This document shows positions 51,037-61,400 of a DNA stretch of 64,000 nucleotides, piece after piece. Below the pieces are notes generated by a model that was given only the letters and a program-made list of their open reading frames with translations, was not told the origin of the DNA and made no database searches. The translations under genes and the position numbers were made by a program. This stretch comes from Bacillota bacterium (GTDB lineage: Bacteria > Bacillota > Clostridia > Christensenellales > CAG-138). Location of the stretch: the NCBI GenBank assembly GCA_023390655.1, contig JAEWCL010000027.1, positions 62,001-126,000 on the forward strand. Reading direction: 5' to 3'. Numbering within the stretch: the stretch's first letter is position 1; each line of letters starts with the position of its first letter.

Positions 51037-52998
51037 ATGACAACGCAGTCTTGGGTTCCCGGCCTGAATAACATTAAAATTAAAGACCCCTTGTGGAAAA
51101 AATATGTGGAGATGGTGGCGCGTGTGATTGTCCCTTACCAGTGGGATATTCTCAACGATCGCATTCCTGAAGCTTCCGCTTCCCATTGCCTGGACAACTT
51201 TCGTATTGCCGCCGGCGAAAAGCAGGGCTTGCGGCAGGGCGTTGTGTTTCTGGATACCGATATCTACAAATGGCTTGAAACCGTGGCCTACTGTATCGAA
51301 AACGGCACGGGTCCGGAATATGAAGCCATCGCTGACGAAGTCATCGACCTCATCGGCCGGGCACAGCAGCCGGATGGATACCTGAATACCTACTATTCGC
51401 TTACCGAGCCAGACGCGCGCTGGAGCAACCTTGTGGAAGGCCACGAGCTTTACAGCGCGGGGTATTTGATCGAGGCCGCCGTCGCCTACTATACCGCAAC
51501 GGGAAAAACTACGCTGCTGCAGATCGCAAGACGCTTTGCGGACCTCATCTGTATGGAATTTGGCCTGAACGAGGGCCAACGCAAAGGGTACCCTGGCCAC
51601 CAGGAGATTGAAATTGCACTGATCCGCCTTTACCGCTGCACGGGAGAAGTCCGTTATCTTGCCTGTGCCAGGTTTTTTATTGATGAGCGCGGCAAGGAAC
51701 CGAATTACTTCTTGGAGGAAATTGAACGGCGTGGCGGCAAGTGCATTTTCCCTGAATTTCGCGAATACGACATCCGTTACGCGCAGGCACATATGCCCCC
51801 GAAATTGCAGCAGACCGCAGAGGGCCATGCTGTACGCGCCATGTATATGTTCTGCGCCATGGCGGACCTGGCAAAAGAATACGGGGATCAAGAACTTCTC
51901 CATGCCTGCCGCACGCTCTTTGATAATGTCACACAAAAGCGCATGTATATTACAGGCGGCATCGGATCCTCCGGCATATTCGAACGGTTTACAACGGATT
52001 ACCACCTACCCAACGACTCCTGCTATTGCGAAACCTGCGCTTCCATCGCCCTCGCGATGTTCGGCCGCCGCATGGCTGCAGCCGAGCATGACGCCTCGTA
52101 TTACAGTGCGGTAGAACGGGCGCTGTATAATGCCATCCTTGCAGGCGTAGGCGCGGAAGGAGACCGTTACTTTTATGTAAACCCGCTTGAGGTCTGGACT
52201 CCCGCGTGCATGGAGTATACCTCCATGCAGCACGTGAAGCCCGAGCGGCAGCGCTGGTTTGATGTGGCCTGCTGCCCGCCCAACGCCGCACGTACGCTCG
52301 CCTCGTTGGGCCGCTACATCTATGCGCAGGACGGGGATACCGTTTATATCAACCTCTTTATCTCTTCCTCTTTTGACATCCATGCACAAAGCGCCCGCGC
52401 GATGCTGGATATGGACGCCAGCCTGACGCAGGGCGGAGCTGTTTCTATACAGGTTGATGTAACGTCCGGGCCTCTTGCTTTGGCCATACGCATACCCGAA
52501 TATGCCCACGCACCGGCTTTTACGCTTAACGGCGCGCCTCTTACGCCCGAAATCCGATCCGGCTATGCCCTGTTCCAATTACAAGACAAAGGTCATTATG
52601 AGATTGCGGCCGATCTGCACATCCGCCCCATGTGGATGTCCGCCGATCCCCGCGTGCGGGATGACGCCGGAAAGACCGCCCTCACCTACGGCCCGTTTGT
52701 CTACTGTCTGGAAGAAACGGACAATGGCCGCGATCTTGCATGTGTGTTTGTATGCCCCGACACGCCTGTCACACAGGAGAACAGTTCAGAGCTCCCTGGA
52801 GGCATTCCCGCACTCTTCTACCCCGGATTGCGGCTTGCGCGGGATGGGTACAAGGAGCCGTCTCTGTACCGGCCGGCAGAATATCCGCTGCACGAAGCAA
52901 AGTTCAAGGCAGTCCCATATTTTTACTGGGGCAACCGCGCGCCGGGCGAAATGCTGGTGTGGCAGAAGCTTGCTTTATATGGCCCGGGCAGAACATAA
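51037..52998 (+). CDS. GH127 beta-L-arabinofuranosidase (DUF1680)
   Basis: 653 aa from the ATG at 51037, with GGGAG 9-10 bp upstream; an ATG at 51016 lacks a site. (Alpha/alpha)6-barrel protein related to Bifidobacterium HypBA1, whose Zn-bound cysteine is the nucleophile. The Zn/catalytic residues are visible: CYCETCASIALAMF supplies Glu and Cys, and FDVACCPPNAARTLASLG the Cys pair. QQPDGYLNTYYSL and VEGHELYSAGYLIEAA are family hallmarks. No signal peptide, so cytosolic. It hydrolyses beta-L-arabinofuranosyl residues such as those of extensin or hydroxyproline-linked glycans. First gene of a five- or six-gene operon. Confidence 0.93.
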   Translation: MTTQSWVPGLNNIKIKDPLWKKYVEMVARVIVPYQWDILNDRIPEASASHCLDNFRIAAGEKQGLRQGVVFLDTDIYKWLETVAYCIENGTGPEYEAIADEVIDLIGRAQQPDGYLNTYYSLTEPDARWSNLVEGHELYSAGYLIEAAVAYYTATGKTTLLQIARRFADLICMEFGLNEGQRKGYPGHQEIEIALIRLYRCTGEVRYLACARFFIDERGKEPNYFLEEIERRGGKCIFPEFREYDIRYAQAHMPPKLQQTAEGHAVRAMYMFCAMADLAKEYGDQELLHACRTLFDNVTQKRMYITGGIGSSGIFERFTTDYHLPNDSCYCETCASIALAMFGRRMAAAEHDASYYSAVERALYNAILAGVGAEGDRYFYVNPLEVWTPACMEYTSMQHVKPERQRWFDVACCPPNAARTLASLGRYIYAQDGDTVYINLFISSSFDIHAQSARAMLDMDASLTQGGAVSIQVDVTSGPLALAIRIPEYAHAPAFTLNGAPLTPEIRSGYALFQLQDKGHYEIAADLHIRPMWMSADPRVRDDAGKTALTYGPFVYCLEETDNGRDLACVFVCPDTPVTQENSSELPGGIPALFYPGLRLARDGYKEPSLYRPAEYPLHEAKFKAVPYFYWGNRAPGEMLVWQKLALYGPGRT

Positions 52999-53079
52999 CA
53001 ACCGACGCGAAAACAATTTATACGGAAACAGGCCCGTTGCCGTATAAAAGAATAATAGAAATGGAAGGGTGTGTTTTGA

Positions 53080-54480
53080 GTGAACAAAACAAAACGGTTC
53101 CTTGTATACCTGTTGTGCGCGCTGATGGCCCTTAGCGCGTTCGCATGCACCCCGGCAGCAACGCCGCCCGCGGAACCCACGGCGCCGCCGCCCGCGTCTC
53201 CCGCGCAGGAACCCGCCGCGCAACCAGAGAAGATTACGATCACGTTCTCGTTATGGGGCGATCCCGCAGAACAGGAAACGACACAGAAGGCGCTCGATGT
53301 ATACAACGAACAGCAGGACAAGGTATATGTGAAAGCGATGCAGATTGGGCGTGACGAATACAACGAAAAGCTCCAGACCATGGCCACGTCGGGCGAGATG
53401 CCGGATTGCGGAATGGTCGCGGAAGATACCGTGATCGGTTGGGCAAAGGATGGCCTGCTGTCTGATGTGGATATCTATGCAGGTCAGGAGAATTTGCCGC
53501 TCGACTATCTTGCGTTCAAATATGGCGGTAAAACCGTTGCTTATTCTGCGGCCAACGAAGTTCTGGCACTTTGGTACAATAAGCAAATGTTCGATGACGC
53601 CGGCTTGCCTTATCCTCCCGCTACGCTTGATAAAGCATGGACATGGGATGAATTTATAGAGGTTGCCAAGAAACTGACGATAGACGCCAATGGCAAGCAT
53701 CCGGGCGAGTCCGGTTTCGACAAGAACAATATCGTACAGTACGGCGCTTATGTAAACCAATATACATGGCAGCTTGAGGTTTGGGCACATTCAAACGGCG
53801 GCAGCTTTTTCTCGCCCGACGGCAAATCGGCAACGTTTGATGATGCGGCTGTAGAAGCAATGCAAAAGGTGTTTGATCTGCACTTAGTGGAAAATGTAGC
53901 GCCGTTAAATGACGGAACGCAGGATAATGGTTTTGCCAGCTCCTTGGGCGCAGGGAACGTCGCCATGTGCACAGAAGGCCAGTGGGCTACGGGATTCCGG
54001 GGCGCGGGCTTTGACGGTATTGACTATGGTGTAGGCGTGCTGCCCTATATGAAGCAGAAGGCGAATATCTGCACAGGCGGTCCGACAGGCGTATTTGCCA
54101 CAACGCAGCACCCGGAAGAAGCTGCGGAGTTCTTAAGGTGGTACAACAGCGAAGAAAACAACTTTGGCACAATCCTGGCCGGATGGTGGATGCCTACCAA
54201 GCTAAATTGGTATACCGATGCAACTCTGCTCAAATCATGGGTCGATGATTGCGATCTCCGCCAGCCGTTAACAGCCGAAGCTTACAAAACGGCGATTGTA
54301 GACGTTGCTTTAGATTTTGACGTAACCAAATCTACAGCATGGTACTACACGCCAAACACCTATGAAGTGCTGGTGAAAACGTTACAGCCTGCACTGGTTG
54401 AAGCGATTAACGGCAGCAAGACGGCCAAAGATGTTGTCGCAGGCGTCCGTGACGCGATGCAAGCCGAACTCAGCCGGTAA
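53080..54480 (+). CDS. Family 1 sugar-binding lipoprotein (UgpB/MalE type)
   Basis: 466 aa, GTG start at 53080 with GGAAGG 11 bp upstream, a long spacing. Signal peptide ending at the lipobox LSAFAC, Pro/Ala/Thr linker, then ITITFSLWGDPAEQETTQKA and a later ATVAFATTQHPEEAAEFLRW-like helper region (ATTQHPEEAAEFLRWY) of CUT1 binding proteins. It captures oligosaccharides, probably arabinosides, and passes them to the two permeases downstream. No ATPase is encoded here, so it likely uses a shared MsmK-type ATPase elsewhere. A GC-rich hairpin follows. Confidence 0.9.
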   Translation: MNKTKRFLVYLLCALMALSAFACTPAATPPAEPTAPPPASPAQEPAAQPEKITITFSLWGDPAEQETTQKALDVYNEQQDKVYVKAMQIGRDEYNEKLQTMATSGEMPDCGMVAEDTVIGWAKDGLLSDVDIYAGQENLPLDYLAFKYGGKTVAYSAANEVLALWYNKQMFDDAGLPYPPATLDKAWTWDEFIEVAKKLTIDANGKHPGESGFDKNNIVQYGAYVNQYTWQLEVWAHSNGGSFFSPDGKSATFDDAAVEAMQKVFDLHLVENVAPLNDGTQDNGFASSLGAGNVAMCTEGQWATGFRGAGFDGIDYGVGVLPYMKQKANICTGGPTGVFATTQHPEEAAEFLRWYNSEENNFGTILAGWWMPTKLNWYTDATLLKSWVDDCDLRQPLTAEAYKTAIVDVALDFDVTKSTAWYYTPNTYEVLVKTLQPALVEAINGSKTAKDVVAGVRDAMQAELSR

Positions 54481-54519
54481 AAAACGGTTGGGTATTGTGA
54501 AGTAACATATGCGTAAAAA

Positions 54520-54557
54520 GGGGCGCCTGAAATGCACAATGCGTATGCAGGCGCCCC
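54520..54557 (+). other. Hairpin between binding-protein and permease genes
   Basis: GGGGCGCCTG (54520-54529) / CAGGCGCCCC (54548-54557), no T-tract. Typical of intercistronic stabilisers that keep binding-protein mRNA in excess of permease mRNA. Confidence 0.65.
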
Positions 54558-54596
54558 CCTCTGGTGCTATATCCAAGAAAGTGTGATAATGGTAAC

Positions 54597-55541
54597 ATGA
54601 AAAAATCAGAAAAGAAAAGACGAGCAAAAATAGCAATCAGGGAGCAGCGCGCGGCATATCTTTTTTTGATTCCAGCGCTTCTTGGTTTGTCGTTTATTAC
54701 ATATTTGCCCTTATTGGCCGCTTTCGGCATCAGTTTAACAGATTTGAACGTAGGCCATTTTGTCAAAAATGGTACGCTGCCGCCGGTCAAGTTTGTTGGG
54801 CTGGATAATTTTGTTGATATCTTTCAAAGCCCGAGTATCGACTTTCTCAATTCGATTCGCGTAACCGTATATTTCGCGCTAATTGCCGTTGTCGGAAGTA
54901 TCATTTATTCCATGATGATAGCGATGCTCTTAAACCGCAAGATTCCGGCCCGCGGATTTTTCCGGGCGATGTTCTATATTCCGTATATCCTGCCCGCCAC
55001 CGCGGTCATGATTAGCTGGTGGTTTTTATTAAAGTATGACGGCGGCCTGATCAACTATATCCTTGTAAATTTGGGCTTAGGCAAATCCTATTTCCTGTCT
55101 GCTGTGGATACGGCCATACCGTCGCTGGCGCTTATCGCTGTTTGGACAAGCGGCAACCTGATCGTCATATTTTTGGCAGGGCTGCAAAACGTGCCCAGGG
55201 TATATCATGAGGCGGCGGAAATTGACGGCGCAAACGCCTGGCAACGGTTTTGGCACGTTACGATCCCCTGCATGACCCCTATCATCTTTTATAATCTCTT
55301 GATGAGCCTTGTCGTCAATCTGCAGGTTGTCGTACCCGCGCTGGCTGTTACAAAAGGCGGGCCGGGAAAATCCACAATGTTTATGACATATCTGATGTAC
55401 CAGACAGGATTTAAAAGCAGGGAACTGGGAAAAGCCGGCGCGATTGCGTTTGTATTTTTCATAGTGGCAGCAATACTGGCTTTTATATTGTTCGCCACAT
55501 CCAAAAGCTGGATATTTAACGAGGGAGGGGATGATAAATAA
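54597..55541 (+). CDS. Sugar ABC permease (MalF/UgpA type)
   Basis: 314 aa from the ATG at 54597; the ribosome binding site is weak. Six hydrophobic helices follow a Lys/Arg-rich N-terminus; the EAA loop reads EAAEIDGANAWQRFWHVTIP, typical of CUT1 permeases. It pairs with the next gene, which overlaps by one base (TAATG). Together they import the oligosaccharide bound by the lipoprotein upstream. Confidence 0.93.
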   Translation: MKKSEKKRRAKIAIREQRAAYLFLIPALLGLSFITYLPLLAAFGISLTDLNVGHFVKNGTLPPVKFVGLDNFVDIFQSPSIDFLNSIRVTVYFALIAVVGSIIYSMMIAMLLNRKIPARGFFRAMFYIPYILPATAVMISWWFLLKYDGGLINYILVNLGLGKSYFLSAVDTAIPSLALIAVWTSGNLIVIFLAGLQNVPRVYHEAAEIDGANAWQRFWHVTIPCMTPIIFYNLLMSLVVNLQVVVPALAVTKGGPGKSTMFMTYLMYQTGFKSRELGKAGAIAFVFFIVAAILAFILFATSKSWIFNEGGDDK

Positions 55542-56431
55542 TGGGCGAAACCGTTTATCAAAAAAAGAAAGCGCTTGCGAAAAGCTCCTTTAAAAGCAAA
55601 AAACAGCGTGAGAAAATTACGGATACCCTTTCATTTATTATCCTCATCTTAATCGCCGCCATCGTCATGCTGCCGTTATGGTGGATGGTCCGCTCTTCGC
55701 TTATGAAAAGCCTCGATATCTTCAGATGGCCGCCTCAGTTTTTTCCATCGGAATGGGTGTTCTCCAATTACAATATCAAGCCGACTACGTTTGACTTTTG
55801 GCGGTATTTAGGCAATACGCTGCTGATTGTCGTCCCCTGCGTCGTTTTCGGAACGATCACGGCGGTATTTTGCGGTTATGCCTTTGCGCGGCTGCGCTTT
55901 AAAGGAAAGACATTTTTATTTGCGCTTTGCGTGGGCTCAATGCTCCTGCCGACTATGGTAACGCTGATTCCGCTCTACATATCATGGGCGAGCCTGGGGC
56001 TTACAGATACGTACTGGCCGCTGATCCTTCCGTATCTTTGCGGAGGAGGAGCGTTTAATATCTTTCTGGTCCGGCAGTTTATCAGGACGCTTCCCAAAGA
56101 GCTGGACGAAGCGGCTGTCATCGACGGAGCCGGCTATATGCGTACGCTGACGAGCATCATCGTTCCCTCTATCCGGCCGGCGATCATCGTTGTGGCGCTT
56201 TTGATCTTCATTACAACCTGGAACGATCTCCTGCAACAAACTATTTATATTACTTCGCGGGAAAAGTATACGATGGCGGTAGGGCTAACCACTTTCATGG
56301 GCTCATTCAAAAACGATTACGCGGGCATGTTTGCGGCTACCTGCCTTTCGTTTTTGCCGGGCGTGATCGTTTATCTTATCGGTCAGCGTTATTTTGTTGA
56401 GGGCATCGTAATGACCGGCATGAAGAATTGA
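55541..56431 (+). CDS. Sugar ABC permease (MalG/UgpE type)
   Basis: 296 aa, six helices, start overlapping the previous stop by one base. EAA loop: DEAAVIDGAGYMRTLTSIIV. The N-terminal cytoplasmic segment (about 30 residues, Lys-rich) is usual for this class. Ends one base before the YesL-like gene. Confidence 0.93.
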   Translation: MGETVYQKKKALAKSSFKSKKQREKITDTLSFIILILIAAIVMLPLWWMVRSSLMKSLDIFRWPPQFFPSEWVFSNYNIKPTTFDFWRYLGNTLLIVVPCVVFGTITAVFCGYAFARLRFKGKTFLFALCVGSMLLPTMVTLIPLYISWASLGLTDTYWPLILPYLCGGGAFNIFLVRQFIRTLPKELDEAAVIDGAGYMRTLTSIIVPSIRPAIIVVALLIFITTWNDLLQQTIYITSREKYTMAVGLTTFMGSFKNDYAGMFAATCLSFLPGVIVYLIGQRYFVEGIVMTGMKN

Positions 56432-56432
56432 T

Positions 56433-57173
56433 ATGGAAGAGAAGCTGAGCGGCATTTGGGCACTGATAAAAAACAAGAGATTTGCTCCCGGCAAGGGCGT
56501 GACAGAGCCCGTACCCGTGCAGGGCGTGCGGCGCTTTGCATTTCTTCTGCTGACGCATCCCTGGAAGCTTGTGACGCTCAACCTATTGTTTCTTGCCTTC
56601 TGCCTCCCCGTATTGACAATACCGGCGGCGATTTGCGGTATGAACAGGGCGCTGATCGAACTGGTACGCGAGGGCCACTGCTTTCTGTGGAGCGACTTTA
56701 TCGGGGAGTTTAAGGCAGAGCTTTTCAAAAGCCTGCCATTTGGGCTTTTATGCGCTTTTCTTCTGTTTGACAGCTGGTATTTATTCAGCATATCCGTCGG
56801 CGGGAACGGCATAAATATGCTGACATTGGCAATGGGCTTCTTCTTTCTCGGCTTTGGGGTGCTGTTTTGCGGGTATGCGTTTGTTCTGCTTGCAGCGCTT
56901 CCGCTCAGGAACAGGGATATTTTAAAAAACGCGCTGATACTCATGGCAACAGAGTGGAAGACGAACCTTACGCTTCTGGGTTCTGCGCTTGCCATAGCGG
57001 TAATTATCACCGCGCTGTTTCCGTACGCCGTTATACTTCTGCTGCTGATCTGGTTTGCGCTCTCACAGCTGATCGTTTGCACTGCGGTCAACGTGCCGCT
57101 GCAAAAGCGCATAATAGCCCCCTATGAAGAGATGTGCAGGCAGGAAGCGCAAGCGGGCCAACATTTATTTTAA
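56433..57173 (+). CDS. YesL-like (DUF624) membrane protein
   Basis: 246 aa, start 1 bp after the permease stop. Five to six hydrophobic helices with HPWKLVTLNLLFLAFCLPVL at the first, a pattern of DUF624/YesL proteins, which regularly follow CUT1 permease genes in Bacillota sugar loci. Its role is unknown; association with the importer is inferred from synteny. The N-terminal 35 residues (with a Pro/Val-rich patch) are longer than in YesL. Confidence 0.75.
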   Translation: MEEKLSGIWALIKNKRFAPGKGVTEPVPVQGVRRFAFLLLTHPWKLVTLNLLFLAFCLPVLTIPAAICGMNRALIELVREGHCFLWSDFIGEFKAELFKSLPFGLLCAFLLFDSWYLFSISVGGNGINMLTLAMGFFFLGFGVLFCGYAFVLLAALPLRNRDILKNALILMATEWKTNLTLLGSALAIAVIITALFPYAVILLLLIWFALSQLIVCTAVNVPLQKRIIAPYEEMCRQEAQAGQHLF

Positions 57174-57266
57174 AAAACAATCGGTTATGGAGAGGCTGCC
57201 AAAACAGAAAAGCGGGCAAAGGCGTCGCGGCGTCGCTGGTGGATTTAGGGCAGCGTTTTAGGCCCC

Positions 57267-58370
57267 TTGTCAACACGGTGGAGGCCCTGCCTCGGAAACG
57301 AGGCGGAGCCTCAATTTGTCCGCTACTTATGCGATTATTGGCCTTCCTTTGAGACGGCGGGCGTTCTGCTCGGCCAAAAGGGAGATCCGATTTTGCTCAT
57401 AGGTCCGGAAAGCCTGACGTATGCCAGGGACAGATCGCGTATCGGCGATATACGCAGGATTAAATCTTTCCGGGAGTCTTCCAATCCCGAATATCCCGGA
57501 TCTAGGCTTGATCAGTTCAGCGATGCGGTGGAGGATGTCCTCAATGGCGGTCCATTGAGAAAAGCGGCCATAGCGGGCTACAACCTGACCCCCAAGATCG
57601 TGTTTGATGATTTCCAGCAGGCAGTCAAGCGATTGGGTGATGCGGAGGTTATTCGTGGGGACTCCATCTTTATGGCCCTACGTATGGTAAAGTCGGAAAA
57701 TGAGATCGCCTGCATGCGTTATGCCGGCAGCATATCCGCCAAAGCGATGGATTACGTAATCGAGAACATCAGACCGGGCATGACGGAATTGCAGGTAAGA
57801 GGCCTTGCATGCGCCCAAATATACGAATTGGGCGGAGAAAATGAAGCCTATCCCATGTGGGTGCTTTCCGGGAAAGGATCAAACCAGGCCATCAGCCGGG
57901 CACGCCAGAAGGTGATCGAGAATGGCGATCTGGTCCATATTGGTGTGGGAGCACGATACGAAGGCTATGCTTCCTCCATCGGGCGGCAAGTTATACTCGG
58001 CAAGCCCGAACAGTGGATGATCGATGCGATCAGGTCCGGCTATGCGGCACATGAAGCGATTAGCGACGAGTTGTTCGCGGGCAATAACGCCAGGAACGTA
58101 GCTGATACCTACTATGCGACGATGAACCGGAAAGGCTATATCGATTGGTTGTTATACGGACCCTGCCACGCCACGGGACTGATGGAGGGAGAGCCGCCAT
58201 GGATTGAGTCCAATTCTGACTACGTACTTAAGGAGAACATGACCTACTGCATCGACGTTTTTCTGGGGAATAAAGACGGATATGGCCTTCGCGTCGAGGA
58301 TAGCGTCCGCGTCGGGAAAGAAGGAGCGGACAGCCTGACAAATTATCGCAAGGAGATATTTATTGTATAA
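57267..58370 (+). pseudogene. M24-fold (creatinase/prolidase-like) protein, 5' degraded and metal site altered
   Basis: 367 aa open frame from a TTG at 57267. The homology begins abruptly at EAEPQFVRYLCDYWPSFETA; the first ~40 residues expected of a creatinase N-domain are missing and the sequence before it is not protein-like, so the gene is probably truncated. The C-terminal pita-bread domain has ENDLVHIGVGARYEGYASS-type sequence where active enzymes have DxG and SD: both metal Asp residues are gone. The His (GPCHATGLMEGEPPW) and last Glu (LRVEDSVRV) remain, and the usual EPG is IDVFLG. It may be inactive as a peptidase. No ribosome binding site is evident. Confidence 0.6.
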
Positions 58371-58407
58371 CTAATAACTAAGAAGACGATGGAAGGCGGC
58401 ATACAAA

Positions 58408-58441
58408 AAACAGCCCCGGCCTTCTGGCCGGGGCTGTTTTC
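58408..58441. terminator. Strong bidirectional terminator
   Basis: AAAACAGCCCCGGCC (58408-58422) / GGCCGGGGCTGTTTT (58427-58441), loop TTCT. T-tracts occur on both strands (six T's on the minus strand). It ends both the plus-strand M24 gene and the minus-strand giant surface protein gene. Confidence 0.93.
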
Positions 58442-58459
58442 TTTGAGCTATGCGCTAGA

Positions 58460-61400
58460 CTATTTTGCGATTTCTTTTCCTATGGGCAGCGTTACATCAA
58501 AGCGGTCCTTTTGATCCTTGTCAATATAGAGGTGGGCAATGCCCCTTCCCTCATACTGCAGCAGTACATACCGCTTGCGCATCCGCTTGGTGAAGCCTTT
58601 GGTAAAGCGCACGCGCACGGTATGGACTTCGTCTGCCCGCTTCTTCGGCGCAATCTCAAGCCGCAGCGTCTCATCCTCATCCGGGACTTTTGCAAACCGC
58701 TTTTTCACGGTGTGGTATTGCTTGCCGTTCTCCTTGCGCAGGCCTTCACGGTCGATCCGCACTGGCCGCCAGCAGATAAAGAACAGGATGATCATCAGCC
58801 CTGCTGCCGCTGCAGCGCCGACATACAGCGGGCGGGTCTCCTCCCTGTACTGGAAGCTTCCGGATTGAATGCTTCCATGCCTTACGGGCACGGTGAACGT
58901 CGTGGTGTTGCCCGCCTTATCCACCAGCGTAAACACGTATTCGCCATCCTCGGGAGCCGTCCACCTCACGCCGGCACCCAGCGGAATTTGTTCGCCATCG
59001 GGCAGGATCAGGTACGCGTTCCCGCTCTCTCCCGGATCGTTCAGGAAGGAGAAGTCAAGCGTCACCGCGCTTGATCCTTCAAACGGAACGAGTTCGACCT
59101 TGGGTATCTCGGGCGGCAGGAGGTCGACCAATATCTCGGATTGCGATACTTCCTCCGACCCGGGCGTCTTATACTCCACCACATACTTGCCGGAGGTATC
59201 AAACGTCAGCTCATCGCCGGGTCTTAGCGTGCGCCATGCTTCCTCACCCTTCAGGCGGTAAAGCAGTTCTTCGCCGTCCGGCTCAAACGCCGTTACCGGC
59301 TTGTTTGTCCATTCGCCCTGCTCCAGCGGCTTTTCCTCTGTTTTCGCCTTCAACAGAGCATCCTGTTTGGGGGAAGACGTCGGGGCTGCCGGGGCTGTGG
59401 TGCGCGGCGGAACCACGGAAGGCGCAGGCGCAGAGGCCTTTGGAGTAGCCACAGGCGCGGACGCAGCCGCGGTTTTTACCGGCGTGGGCTGCGCGGTTGC
59501 CGCTACGGTGGGTCGGGGCGTTGGACGCGTACCGGAGCCGCCACTGGGCGCCTGTGTGACGGTCACGATGACAGCGGCCTGCGCGCTTACCGCGCCATCC
59601 GTGATTTCATAGGTAAACGTATCCGTTCCGGTAAAGCCGGCTGCAGGCGTATAGGTGACCGTGTTGTCCGGATTGACCGTCACAGTTCCGTTTGCGGGCG
59701 TGCCTGCCGTTAGAACAGAGAGTGTGTCCCCGTCCCCTTCATCCGAGTCATTTGCAAGCACCGCAATCTTCACATTGGAGCCGGACTGTACGGTTGCGGT
59801 ATCGTCATACGCCTTGGGGGCGTCGTTGATAGGCCGTACCGTAATGCGTACCATTGCCTGCGCCGTGCCGCCGTTGCCGTCAGACAGGGTATAGGCAAAC
59901 GAAGCGGGTCCATGGTAGTTGTGTTCCGGCACATAGGTCAACGTATCCGTCATAGGATCAAGCTCCAGCGTCCCGCGCGTAGCCCCGGTGCCATGTACGC
60001 TGATTAAGCATACAGCGTCTCCGTCGATATCCGTATCGTTTGCGGTCAGCGAACTGTAGGACATCACAAGCGGGGTATCTTCGTCGCAGGCTGCCGTATC
60101 GTCAACACCGACCGGTGCATCGTTGACTGGCGATATTGTCACAATGCCGCTTGCGGTAGCGATGCCGCCGTGGCCGTCCGAAATTTCATAGGTAAAGCCG
60201 CCGGTTCCCACATAATCCCTTTCGGGTGTAAACACAACGGACTTGCCCGTTGCGCTGATACCGGCAGTACCATACTGCACATCCCAGACGCGGGTCACGG
60301 TCAGTTCATCCCAGTCGACATCCGCATCGTTGTACAGAACAAATACGGTAACGGCGGTATCTTCCTCCGTTGCAGCGTAATCCGGCAAAGCGTTCGGCGC
60401 ATCGTTGACGGGCCATACCTCCACCTGCACCGTTGCGCTTGCAGTGCCGCCATGGCCATCCGATATGGTATAGGTAAAACTGCCACTACCATAGAAGTCG
60501 ACAGCAGGGCGGAATATGACCGTGCCGCCGGAAAGCTCCACCGTACCGTTGACGGGCGACAAGACGCCGGTAATTGTGAGCGCGTCGTTTTCCACATCCG
60601 TATCGTTTGCAAGCAATGCGCTGTGCGGGATGGAAACAGGCGTATCCTCGTCGGTGCCGGCCGTATCGCCATTCGCCACCGGAGCGTCGTTGACGGGCGT
60701 AATCATCACCGTAACACCGGCGGATGCCGTACCGCCGTGACCGTCGGAAATCTCATAGGTAAAGCTGCCGGTGCCATGGAAATCCGCCGCGGGCGTAAAC
60801 ACCACCTTATTTGCGCTGATGCTGGCCGTGCCGTTTTGTACGTTGGTAAGCGCAGTGACCGTAAGCGCGTCGTTTTCCACATCCGTATCGTTCGCTGTAA
60901 CATTGATGGTAACCGCGGTATCCTCGGCGGTACTGGCGGTATCCGCGTTTGCGACCGGCGGATCGTTGACGGGCAGCACCGTAACGGATACGGTAGCCGT
61001 ACTGCTTCCGCCGTGCCCGTCGGATACCGTATAGGTAAAGCTTGCCGCCCCGTTGAAGTTCACTGCGGGAACAAACCGTACCGTGCCGCTCACAAGGCTG
61101 ACCGTACCATGGCTTGCGCCCTGCACGGAAATCACGCTGAGCGTATCGCCGTCAATATCCGTATCGTTTACAAGAAGCGAGCTTGCGCTCAAAGCAAGCG
61201 CCGTATCCTCATTGGTGCTTGTGCTGTCCGGTACCGCTACCGGTGGATCGTTTACCGGGTTGACGGTAACCGTCACCGTGGCGGTGGAAGGTACGGAACC
61301 CGCATATCCGTCCGTGACGGTGTACCGGAACGAATCCGGGCCATGATAGTCCGCAGCGGGCGTGTAGCGGATTTTATTGTTTTCGTTCACCGCTGTACCG

